Part shown: piece after piece, positions 1 through 10,605 of the stretch
How positions within the stretch are numbered: position 1 is the first letter of the stretch
Layout of the letters: each line of letters opens with the position of its first letter
NCBI GenBank assembly: GCA_900660155.1
Contig: CABFPE010000133.1
Coordinates: 672,806 to 736,805, forward strand
DNA from: Hofstenia miamia
Lineage: Eukaryota > Xenacoelomorpha > Acoela > Hofsteniidae
DNA length: 64,000 nt
Direction: 5' to 3'
Notes under the pieces: generated by a model
Told to the model about the DNA's origin: nothing
What the model saw: only the letters and a program-made list of their open reading frames with translations
Database searches by the model: none
Program-made: the position numbers and the translations under genes

Positions 1-1125
1 GAAGATTCATGGTACTCCACCAAACACCAACAATAGCATCAATTCCTTGGCATATAATCGGGATTTACAAGAGATTGCCGCTGGGATATCTCTCCTGTTC
101 TCTGGGCTCAGCATGGGCAAAGAGATTAAGCACATTACCAGGAACATTAACCTGATAGAACCCACAAAATATCAGCCAGCATAACTTGTATTGCACATGC
201 AATGTAGGTTTGGAATATAGAAAATCAATTTGTGGAATTGCAAAAAACCTGAAATAAGCTCTGATGGCACATGCATGATCCATTCGGGTTTTGTAAGGAG
301 ACTCTGAAGAAGCTCCACATAGACCAAATTACACTAGTCAAGTTTATAACTAGCTGCTAGATCAGAGTTTTTGTAAACGACTGAGTGAGGAATTCTGGGT
401 GAAGCAAATATAGCATAGATAGTAGAGGCAGTTCTGACGGATGGCGGATATTTGCTTCTTATGAATGATAAATCTGAAACTTTTGACTTCTTTACCCACA
501 ACCAAGGATTGTAGGGTTTAGTAAGCACAATGATAAGGAATGATCATCAGCTCAGCTTTGAGTTGTTAATTTTCAATTGGACAAAATAGCCCAATCTCCA
601 ATCTGTGTAGCCCTAAGTTCAATGCAAATAATCTTACAAGTTTGAAGGTAACACGTTTAAATTGAACCTATGGAAGCTTAGTCTGTATTTAAATATGGCG
701 CATTGGACGTCATGGTCTATTCTAATGCAGATTATAGACTTGCCGGCATTAACACAAGAAAAATGTCATTTAGTGCGGTTCTGGTGCTGTAAAATTTGCA
801 GAACTTAGAGTACACTGACGAGAACCCATCAAAGATATTGTTTTGAATCAAGTACAGAGTCATCAACAAATAATCTAACTTTTGAGAATATTCAAGAAGA
901 ATTAAGCATTACAAAGAAGACTCAGAACTGGTTAGGAATCAGAGAAGGTGCTTGTATTTGCCATTTCCAATTGTGTCATCTGGGGTTATTATATCTTAAA
1001 GTGTAGGAATTCCATTGGAAAATTTGTTCTTGAATAATATCATTGGATAACATTTTATAAACCTATTATCAAACAATCATTCAAAAAGATATATTTCCTT
1101 AATAATACCCCAAGAAATTGCTTAC
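1..1125. other. Unassigned AT-rich stretch, possible intron
   Basis: No gene could be supported here. The minus strand has open stretches of about 60-70 codons at 65-283 and 334-528 with no recognisable domain. If the minus-strand exon at 1126-1239 is real, this region would be its downstream intron and could hold further exons. I found no further phase-1 exon with good splice sites. Confidence 0.4.
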
Positions 1126-1239
1126 CTTGTAAAACAGCTTCCGGTGCATCAATAGGTTCCAAAATTATTTCATTTCCTCCTGGAACATAACCACCTAAGT
1201 CATACCCTGCAAAATTTTTTCCATAGCAACACCAACTTT
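1126..1239 (-). CDS. Orphan phase 1-1 exon of an unknown host gene
   Basis: On the minus strand a good acceptor (TTACAATGTAG) opens at 1239 and a consensus donor (G|GTAAGC) closes the exon at 1126. The 114 nt are open in the frame giving a phase 1 to phase 1 exon of 37 whole codons. The peptide begins SWCCYGKNFAGYDLGGYVPG and continues with an acidic, Pro-containing segment ending APEAVLQ. The paired Cys and Gly/Tyr-rich pattern suggests an extracellular module, but I do not recognise the family. No partner exon was identified on either side, so this could be a middle exon of a gene lying mostly outside or thinly across the window, or a relic. The splice sites, phase and non-random composition are seen directly; an extracellular location is inference. 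Confidence 0.45.
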
Positions 1240-1798
1240 CTACATTGTAAGTAAAAGTGGATATTAGCAAAAGCAAACTGATCTAAAATATAAGTAAATA
1301 GAATAATATAAACTAAAAATTTTGGCGAAGCACAGCATTTATTGAGTCGGTCTAAGGAAAGCAGCAAGTAGCAAATAAAGACAGAACAAATATAGAAACA
1401 CATGTACTGAAAACCTCAGTTTGTAAGAATTGTTAATGACGTACTAGAGAAGAATAGCTTGAACACAGGAGAGAAGAAAGGATGAAGTACTAAAAATAGA
1501 CCTAGTAAAGATAATATTTCAAACCTCTGATATAAAACAATTCTTGAGCAATAATACCTTAATTTGAGCATCAGTTATTTATGATTTTGATAATCATCAA
1601 AAATGGAATAAACAAACAGATATAATGTTCCTAAGTCTTTCAAAATGCTACAATACATTAGGCGAAATAGGTCATTTAATGCAACTTAGAAATCTATTTT
1701 TTAATCCTTTCAAAGGTTGTAAATAATTTGATTTATTATATTGCTCCTCGTATTGCTTTCCTAAAAACGCAAATGCAAAAAAATTAGGAAAATTTGCA

Positions 1799-1800
<2 letters not shown>

Positions 1801-1855
<55 letters not shown>
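1801..1855. repeat. (TA)n microsatellite
   Basis: About 27 perfect TA units. Similar tracts occur at about 14137-14180, 16141-16190, 28991-29026, 29751-29800, 30668-30720, 31867-31906 and 34908-34942. Confidence 0.95.
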
Positions 1856-1858
<3 letters not shown>

Positions 1859-1859
1859 A

Positions 1860-2370
1860 TAGCAATCTGCCATTATGTGGTTAGTGCATAAGCAAAATGA
1901 TATTTTAAATGATATCAGCCTCTGATAGCCCACTCAATATTTATATAATTTATTTTTATTTATTACATGTGGCAGTTATATTTTGACTTGCGCAAGTTCA
2001 TGTTAATGTGCATATTCATGTTAATGTGCGTATTCCAATTATTCAATTAAAATTTTTAATGTACGAAAAATGAAATTTAACAAATTCTAACATTGATGAA
2101 TATTCTATATTTATATTGAAGCAATTGTAGCTCAAAAATCTTTAAAAAATTTAGTTACTTTTTGGCTAGTAATAAGAATGAAAAAATAAACATTTTGTAT
2201 TGTTTGAAGAACTCAATTGCAAAAAGTGCGGTTGCACTTGTGCATTAAGGGGAAAGTTGAACACAAAATAGATTGAAAATATATTCAGTTTCTCATCCAT
2301 GCGCTTTTGCTTTCAATTCTGTGGAGTGTTTACATCTATTGAATTCGTCAAATGACTTCATCATGATGAA
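1860..2370 (-). mobile_element. Partial copy of the TIR element found at 31.07 kb
   Basis: The reverse complement of this stretch aligns with about 31150-31590. Shared blocks include a run around TTTCATTTTTCGTA, the tract TTAATTGAATAAT, the block GCGCAAGTC.AAATATA, and a block around TGAAAGC.AAAGCGCA. By eye the identity is roughly 70-80%. Neither terminal repeat is preserved, so it is a truncated older copy of the non-autonomous PIF/Harbinger-like element described at 31069-32924. It abuts the fossil Ty3-like fragment that starts near 2.4 kb. Confidence 0.6.
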
Positions 2371-2399
2371 CAAAATGCATTCATGCACTATTGAATTTG

Positions 2400-5300
2400 T
2401 TTGACACTACTAGTTTGCATAGCCAATTCAAGGGCAAGCAAACAACTAGTGCACAACAGCAGCAAAGCTTTCCTTCCTGAAGTCCACAATGCCAATTCAA
2501 GGGCAGCTGAACAGATGGAGTTCCAGAGGAAAGTCTAAGTGTGGGAAGAACAATAGTAATACAAAGGCAATTCAAGGCTGAAAGTATTATGGAGCCCACA
2601 GCTGGTCAAGTGCTAATAGAGCAAACAAACAGAAATGGATTCAAGGGTGACCAAGTAGAAGCCATTAGCACAAGTTCAGAGCCTATGGACTATGAACCAA
2701 GCACCAGTATAAGAATACAATTACAGATTACTCAGCTACACACCTCCTCAGAAACCACCTCCAAAAGAACAATAAGTTCAAAAGAGAGAGAAAAAAGAAT
2801 GTTGAAAATAGATGGAGAAACATTACATCCATATTTCATCAGCACAACAAAAATGAGACAACTCTTTTGAAAAGATATCACCAGAAATAAAATCACACAT
2901 AAGAAAAATAGCAAATGCAGAGGGTATAAACTTACCAATAGTGCTAGATGGAGAGAATAGACCCATGGTGAACGTGATTATAAGCTATCCAAAAAATATG
3001 AATGAAACACTAGAAAGACCATACATGAGAAGTATTGTGCACATGACATTATTGAGGACTTCACATTGTCAACAGCTCAGAATATAATGGCATATGTAGA
3101 ACATACCCTAGATAAACATTGATAAAGAAAATTTAATGATAATTCATATACTGAAAGAAAAAGATTTCAACCAAAGCTTAGAAAATCAGATTGACCAAAC
3201 ACTAAGAATGGCAAAAGTGCAAATGGTAATAGTCATGTAAACCATGATGGGACATATCAGACTTTCTATAGAAATGTGTATGCAGGTATAAAATGTATTC
3301 ATATGGGAAAAGAAACACACAGTGATAATGATAGCCAAATTGATCAAGTTTGATTTGCAATTGGATTATTGGCCTCAACTGTAAAGGATCATGGTTGACC
3401 TATACAGTCAAGGAAAAATGATTGAGCTAACAATGGATGAGGAAGGGGTAAAGAAAGCAACTTAATACAGTGACAGGAACATCTAAAAGAAAAAGAAAAC
3501 ATATATAGAACAATGAAGTTACAGAAGAAGACAATGGAAGAATGGCCATCAATAGTAATAGAGGTACTGTCAAGAAAATACCATCAAACAATAGAGGCAG
3601 TGTTATCTGAAATAAACCAAGTTAATGAACTGAACATGAAAAAAGACTTTAAAAGGTTAATCTTTGAAGAAAAGAACACACCAGAGACCTGATTCAGAAT
3701 GACAGTGTGGATACTAGCAATCTTCACAACAGAAGACAAGGAACTGAAACTGCTGACATCAAGAAAAAACATGAAACAGAATGATGAAAGCAAAAAAATT
3801 TGAAATTGGCTTGTCACCAATAAACACAAACACTAAGAACTGGCTGCTGAAAGGACAAATCAAAAAAATCAATTTGCCAGATAAATAACAAAAGATAATG
3901 CAACTAATAGAAAAACTAATTAGCAGAATCATCATTGACCAGAGCCCAATGTGGAAAATGTCAATAGTGGAGATGGTTAACAAAACAGGAATATACCCAA
4001 ACAAAATATCAATTTTCAATGGACAAATGAAAAATACATGTGGGGTACAATGTCAGAAGCATGATTGAAACAATTGCAGAGACAACTGTGGATAACAACC
4101 AAGAAAATCATAAAAAGAAAAATAGTAAGCACTGCAGATATAACACAAATGATCAGAAACAAAAATGTACAGAAATGAAAAGATACAAAAAAGAAAGACC
4201 AAGATGCACATTTACAAAAATAATAAGAAGCACAGACATGATGAGAAAAGGTGGTATAACAGAACCCATTAAAATATGTAAAATGGTTAATACAACACAA
4301 TGTGAAATGCAAGTAGAGGATGAGCTGTTAACTTCAACTCAACTGATCCTATCCCCAAAAACACAAGAGAAAATAGATAGAATCAATATTGAAAAATGGG
4401 GAGGGGCAAGCCAAGCAAATATGATGGAATGGATTGATATGGATGATGAGAAATTCCTAGTTGAAATAAAAATAATCAAAGAGAGACAAGAAGGAATATT
4501 AGAGAGAAACTACCAACAGGTAAGAGAAGAACAGACAGTAGCCATGATGAAACTAATGTTCATAGAAGTGTTTACAAAAACAGAACTAGAAGAATTGTTA
4601 AGGCCATACAATCAATTGGCAGTAGTTGTTGAATGCATTACTTCAAGATTGGAAATAAAAGACAGCATAAGTATGAAACTGAAAAGGTGGGGCTTAACAG
4701 AAAATTTCTGGGAAAAGTTACAGGAGAGCACAATTAATTACCCAGTGGTAATGGGCATGGCAACAGCACTGACAACAAGTGCAACATACAGAGATATAGA
4801 ACAACAAATCAAAATGAGAATACTCAAATGCACACCACCTAAAACAATATCAATCCCAATGGTACTGCCAAGGTGGAGAGTACCATGAGAGAGAAAGCAA
4901 AAGTCATTATCAACAAAGAATAGTACAGGAAGTTGAAGGAGATAATAGTTAAAACTGACAATAGAGAAAGGATATACATTGAAGGAGCAATAACTCCATA
5001 CAATTTATATACTGAAGGACTTCCAGTAGATGTACAACTAGAAAAATTGTGAGGAGAAATTGAAAAATGAACAACAAAGGCAGTAATGCTATTCTCAGAA
5101 GTTTGGCTTGATATATGGAACAAACAATACAGGTACTACAATGTGTCAAAGTGGGTGAAAATTGTAACAATGCTAGGAATGAATAAAAACAATCCAAATG
5201 AGATAACTGAAGTGGAGGTGAAACAAAACATAAGTTTCTTTTACAAAGATGTGGTGAACTCAAGAAGCTTGAGAAAAGAATTCAAATTCTTTTATCCAGA

Positions 5301-6330
5301 AACTGCAATACTGGAAGAGCTGGCACACAAAAGTAGAACAGATGCCCAGATGATTAAAAGGATTACACCTATACAGAAAATTCTATGAGATATTCTCACA
5401 GAAAATGAACAAATTAAGACAAATAACACCTGTATAAGCAGATATAAAAGAGGTGAAGTTTTTGAGATATGTGAACATTATAACAATGGAAAAAGAAGAC
5501 ATACTTAAAATGACAAAACAACCAGAATTTACAACAGTTAACTGGAACAGCCAAGAAGCTGTACTAAAAATAATGCAAGCTGAGGAGGGCATGCAGTAGA
5601 ATCCATCAAATAAGCTGCTAGTTAAGATCAAAACAAGAAACAAGAAAGATTATTAAAAATAAATAAGCAACATAGATGATGAATCATGCTAACTAAGATT
5701 TATAAATTAAATACAAAATTGCAAAAGCAAGTGCTTGTTGATAAAATATTTTGGCAAAACTTTGAGGGTGAAATCACTTCTCATTATTTTAGCAAATTAG
5801 GCAGAAGTGTCTAGTTAATTTAAAAATTCAAATCAACTGGTACTATTTTGATATAGAGTATAAATAGGATTAAACCATTGCAACAATTGCTGAAGTATAT
5901 TCTTCAGAAATCTTATTTTGCTGTATTATCTGGTTGATTAATTATTACAGATTTCAAGCTAAATGGTTTGTGTTGATTAGTGGTCAGGATCCCATGACAG
6001 GAATGATTCTAGGTTATTTGCCCCTGATCACAAAATGCACTAAAGTTAGGTGTACAACTAGTATTTTTTGATTACCCATTTAGCTGACTATTGATCACAT
6101 TCAGGTATGTATCTGATAATAAATTCAGAAATGGCTTGTTTGCCAAATGTAGGTTATATCTTAACTCTTTTTCTAGATCCAAATGGTTGACTATAAAGTG
6201 ACTAATAATGAGACTGTTTGTTACACTAGTTAACTTACTTAAATGTAGGTTTGTAAGCTGCTGTTTATTTACTATGAAATTTGAATTCCAATATATTTTG
6301 GTAATGGCAATATATTTATTAATCTGAATG
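2400..6330 (+). mobile_element. Fossil Ty3-like element fragment: third-ORF region plus 3' LTR
   Basis: Plus-strand remnant lacking gag and pol. It opens with the degenerate 'AATTCAAGGGCA' spacer repeats (about 2.42-2.58 kb). Next comes the third coding region (about 2.59-5.58 kb), homologous to 44.24-47.19 kb of the element at 43.35-53.85 kb; both share the short block SKEREKRMLKI-like and TLHPYF near the start. A polypurine tract (GAGGAGGGC) lies at 5582-5590, and the 3' LTR starts at 5592 (TGCAGTAG). The LTR is recognisable to about 6330 by blocks such as TATAAATAGGATTAAA and AATGATTCTAGG, which match the LTR at 7056-8179. The piece is broken many times (ten or more interruptions) and its LTR is clearly older and more diverged than the other copies. 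Confidence 0.75.
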
Positions 6331-7055
6331 AAGCAGCTAGTGTCAAGTCAGATTGCATGAAACTTATGCCAGTATATTTGGGGAATTGCTTAATAGAAAT
6401 TGAGCATTGTTTGAATAAATAGAATTCTAGAACAAGTTTATAAAAATTATTCAAAAAATAAGACCAACCTTTAGAAATTTGATGGCTTTTGATTATAGAA
6501 GCAAAATAGCCTTTGTTCTTCTCATTGCTTCTTAAGTAAAATAGCACTTCAGCCATCTTTGAATAAATAGAAATCATTTCTGCTGTTTAATGGGAAAGGC
6601 ATTTGACTAGTGGTGAAAGACCCCTCTCTAAATCATTGAAGCATTTAAATTCTTTTAATTCTGGTACTTTTAATAAGAGAAAGTTTCCTTTAATTCTGTT
6701 CTTTTGCAAAAGTTGCAAGAACTTATCAGCATTTTTGTATTACTTTGCATTCTTAATTTTTGGAAAGAATGTAATAATATTTTTACTTCTTCATACAAAT
6801 CCCTTAATTCAGTGATTTGATCTGAAAGACTAGATAATTCTTTTTCAACAATGCTTAAGAAGCTGGTAAATTTAACATGAAACATCTCAATGCAAATGTT
6901 TAGTGGAGTTGACTGAGAAAAAAGGCATGATGGGCAAGAAATGCAATGAGTTTTATTCTTATATGGCTTTTTGTCTCTGGTGATAACTTTTGGTATGCAT
7001 TGTTTCTCATTTTTATTTTTCCCATGAAATAGGGGTGCAGTGTTTCCCCATCTAT
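6331..7055. other. Unassigned stretch with a minus-strand open region
   Basis: The minus strand is open for 137 codons at 6670-7083, the first part overlapping the start of the neighbouring LTR. The peptide has a Cys pattern (HCISCPSC) and then a helix-rich, coiled-coil-like stretch around VEKELSSLSDQITELRDLYE. I do not recognise it. It may be the edge of another old mobile element between two Ty3-like pieces, or part of the degenerate LTR that begins at 5592. No splice sites were convincing enough to call a host exon. Confidence 0.3.
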
Positions 7056-8179
7056 TGTAATATTCTCTACCAGGCAATATCACTGTTTATCTACTGTTAC
7101 TTTATAACATTAGCTGTGTTATAGCAGGTAAGGATTTACTTGTTGTTACTGCTTGACTAGTTTCTTCTGTTAACTTATGTAACCTAGAATTAACTGCTCA
7201 CTTTTTAGGTGATGAAGCCATGTGGTAATCTCCATAATGATCTCCTAGTGGGCATCTGCCCAAAGCGGATCTCCACATCCAGTTTCACCATTCCATCCAA
7301 TGCTTGAGTGCCACTTCTCAGCTCAATCAAGATAGCTTATGTGTACCCTACATTAGCTCAGTGCTTACTCAAGACATGACACAACTCGACTTAAACTCTA
7401 TTGTGTGAAAGTGTTATATTGATTTGCAACCTAAATTGTTACTAGTTGTTTTTTAAATATTACATGTAGCCATTACCAAAATATATTGGCTTATTTAAAT
7501 ACATTCTGTTCAAACAACTTCCTAACCTACATTTATAATTTACTACATGTACGGTCACTTTATCGGTCAATTATAGGTCATTAATTTAGATCTAAAATAG
7601 TATTAAGATAATTCCTAGGGTTTGGTAATCCAACTGTTTGCTGACAGTTAATTATCTAATACATGTAGAAGTGAAATGCTAGTCGGCTAATCGAGAGAAA
7701 ACCCCTACACCTAACCTATGTGCACTTTCGTGATCTGGCACAGAGACCCTAGAATCGTTCCCTGTGATGTATCCAGACCACTACTAAACACTGCTTGATT
7801 AGCTTGACATCGTATTAAATAATCAAACCATTAATAAGATGAAAAATAAGAATTCTAAGTAAAATTCTTTATCAAACTTCTTACAGGGTTTTAATCTATT
7901 TATAGTATTTCCAAAAGAAGTACCTGTCGATTCAAATTTAAACTTTCTGCCAAGATGGCGGCTAAAAATAATGTAAGCATCATTTAGTCAAAAGTATTTT
8001 TATTGACAGACACAAATATCTCTTTTTTGACACATGTTGTTTCTTAGTTTCATTTTACAAATAAATCTGAAATAAAAACAATTGATTTAATTACAATATT
8101 TTTAATCAACTTCTTTTTGATCTTAATCTCTTCTGCAATGTTTGCAGCTTATTTCTGATTTCATTTGGATGATGCTATA
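7056..8179 (-). mobile_element. Full-length LTR of the Ty3-like family A (sense minus)
   Basis: The stretch begins TGTAATATTCTCTACC and ends GATGATGCTATA. It matches the two LTRs of the element at 43350-53854, at roughly 94-96% by eye in shared blocks, and is the only uninterrupted copy, giving an LTR length of 1,124 bp. Read in the sense (minus) direction it has a TATAAATA box (plus 7897-7904), compatible with the LTR promoter; the same TATAAATAG is seen in the older LTR at about 5860. The flanks (CTAT before, ATCA after) do not form a target duplication. The following pol and third-ORF pieces run on the plus strand, opposite to this LTR, so it is rearranged or truncated rather than a clean solo LTR. 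Confidence 0.75.
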
Positions 8180-9170
8180 ATCAGCAACAAAAATGTAGAA
8201 AGAAGAGAGCTGCCAAGATTTGCAGCAAGAGATAAATATATATATGACCCAGAAGTATGTGATTTAAACTTACTTTCTGAATTTAGGCAAATCAAACATG
8301 ATGCAACAACCACAGAGGATGAGAGTGCGCCAAAACCAGAGAACCAAGGAGATGACTATGTCAAACCCATGGAGGAGAGTATGAAGGAGATCTTGAACCA
8401 GACGTCAGATCAAAGACAGAAGGGACGAGAACAAGCCACTGACTAATCAAAGGCGCAGAGTGAGAAGGCATACAACACTAATTCAAGGGCAGGGAGACAA
8501 AAAGACAATGCCTCTCCAACTAGAGATCTGCACTGCTAATTCAAGGGCAAGCAGAAAACCAGTGAAACTCCCAGAGATCTGCACCACCAGTTGGAGGGCA
8601 TGCAGAGAACTGGTGAAAAATAGCTTAACTTTCCCTCCAGTCCACTTTGCTGAATCAAGGGCAGTGTGATGATTGGAGTTCCTGGGAAGGCTGAAAATGG
8701 AGGAAAGAACCATATGTATATGAAAGTGATTTGAGGCTTACATATTGATGGAACCCACAACTGGTCAATTGCTGAAAGCGTCAACTGTGAGCCAATTTGA
8801 GGGCAAATCAGTGGAAACCATCAGCATGGACTCACTGGACAGTGAGCTGAGCACCAGCAAACCACTAAGGATTACACAGCTACATGCCCCTCTGAAACTA
8901 CATAAGAACAAACAGTATGCTCAAAAGAGAGAGAAAAAAGAGTGTTGAAAAAAGATGGGGAAACACTACACCCTTATTTCATGGGAACACTGAAAATGAG
9001 GAACAATGCCAATAAAAAGTTATCACCAAAAATGAAAAGCCATATAAGAAAAATAGCAAAAACAGAGGGCAGCAATTTACCCATTGTACTAGACGTGCAG
9101 AACAGACCAATGGTCAACATGACAATAAGCTATCAGAAAGTGTAGCATAATCCAAAAGATAATGCTGCTA
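8165..9170 (+). mobile_element. Fossil piece of Ty3-like family A: pol end, spacer repeats, start of third ORF
   Basis: Plus-strand remnant in three parts. About 8.19-8.45 kb matches the tail of the integrase/pol region of the element at 43.35-53.85 kb, with the shared pattern LPR.AR.K.IY.PE..D.NLL..FR. About 8.46-8.67 kb is the spacer, with repeated AATTCAAGGGCA-type motifs and a repeated GAGATCTGCAC block about 51 bp apart. About 8.74-9.15 kb matches the start of the third coding region. It is orientated opposite to the adjacent LTR at 7056-8179 and stops abruptly near 9.15 kb, so this is a rearranged, broken copy. Confidence 0.7.
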
Positions 9171-9259
9171 AAACAAAGAAGAGAAGATCAGATGCTTAGT
9201 CAGGATTAAGTTTGAATTATCATTTAGTGATTAAGAATAATTTAAGTTTAATTATTTAT

Positions 9260-9960
9260 CATCAATTATCTTTTGGAAATACAACTAAGATACAATATAG
9301 CAAAAAGCCAACAATTGACACAGGAGCAGCAACATTGATAATAACAGATGAGTGTGCAACAAAGTTGGGATTCAAGTGAGAAGATTTAGAATGCTTGAGT
9401 AAAAGAGTAATCAACACATCTGGAGAGTACATAGACACAAAAGGCAAGCTTGAAGCAGTAAAAATCAGGATAGCAAACATAACCTTTGAACAAACATTAG
9501 TAGTGATAGATACCCATAACAATTTATTGCCATATGAGGTAATCTTAGGCGACGATTTCTTAATGAAGAATGGTAGTGTAGTAAACTACTCCAACAGAAC
9601 AATTAAGGTAAGGGAAGAAGAAATTGAAATTAAAGAGCAAGAAGGAAAGCTTTCAACAATAGTATTTGAACTGGATGAAGACAAAGCTGCAGCCATACCA
9701 ATGGAGAATGCACAGAATTAAAATGGACGGGAAAATCGCAGCAGACATAATGTTCTATGAAAATAAAGGGATAAATTCAAAGAGAGTTTTGATGCCATCA
9801 AGCTTGTGTGCTATAAAAGATGGTAGAGAAAAAGTACCAATACTAAATGCAACAAATCACAACATCAATGTAAAGAAAACAAATGTACAAATATTTGGGA
9901 AGTCAAATCAAGCATCAAAGCCATCTGGAGAGCAATGGAAGACATCAATGAGCAGAGTAG
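9260..9960 (+). mobile_element. Fossil protease segment of a Ty3-like element
   Basis: This piece matches the retropepsin region of family A (about 51.3-51.9 kb, minus) and the start of protease in family B (63.85 kb). It shows the aspartic-protease signature IDTGAATLIITDE near 9.31 kb and the downstream block LPYEVILGDDFL near 9.53 kb. It is out of order relative to the pol-end/third-ORF piece just upstream, so it is either a separate insertion or a product of rearrangement. It ends abruptly near 9.96 kb and is broken. Confidence 0.7.
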
Positions 9961-10350
9961 TTTGTATGGTCGACTTGAGGACTGTCCGGTCCATTGCAAA
10001 AGGTAAAATTCTGGCCCAATTCCGGTGCGGGACCATCATATTAAAAACCATTGCACGCATTTTTGAAAGTAAATTTTTGAAATAATTGCAATTCTTGTAG
10101 TCGCGGATTTACTTTTTGATGTATAATTAGTAAATTGAATATATTTGTTCATATACTATTGTAATGTAGGAGAAAGAATATATATTAGTTGATAAGGTTT
10201 GAATAATTATAGACTCGTTGTGCAGGAATTTCATACCTAAGCGCGGCCGGGGCTGGTTTTTTAGCTGGTTTGACAAAAAGTTTGTATTTTTTTCAAAATT
10301 TTTGACCTTAAACTTATTCAAACGCTTGAAAGTGACAAATGGCGTAACTA

Positions 10351-10605
10351 CTATTTTGTAGATTTTGAACTACTCTTTACATTAGTATCAGGTTTAATTT
10401 TTCCACAGGTTAACATTTCTAAAAGCGCAATTCGAAAACTTTTAATATTTACAAAGTAAATGATGCAGTTCAAGCAACTGTTCAGAGAGACCAGCATGAC
10501 ACTGGTGTTGTACCAAACACCATCAAGTTTCACGTCATATTCCTGCGTGTACAAGAACCATGTAATTTGGTTTGGAAGCCAACAAGTCAGATAAGCTACT
10601 ATAGT
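10351..10605 (-). CDS. GPCR exon 2 (TM6, TM7, C-terminal tail)
   Basis: The exon opens after the acceptor TTTTTTAG at 10606 and encodes 84 residues plus TAG. It holds TIVAYLTCWLPNQITWFLY (TM6), a short outer loop, and TM7 ending LNSCLNCIIYFVNIKSFR. The tail has C307, a possible palmitoylation site, and several Ser/Thr/Lys residues. The fit of phase and helix content to exon 1 is exact. Confidence 0.88.
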   Translation of the reverse strand, partial: TIVAYLTCWLPNQITWFLYTQEYDVKLDGVWYNTSVMLVSLNSCLNCIIYFVNIKSFRIALLEMLTCGKIKPDTNVKSSSKSTK

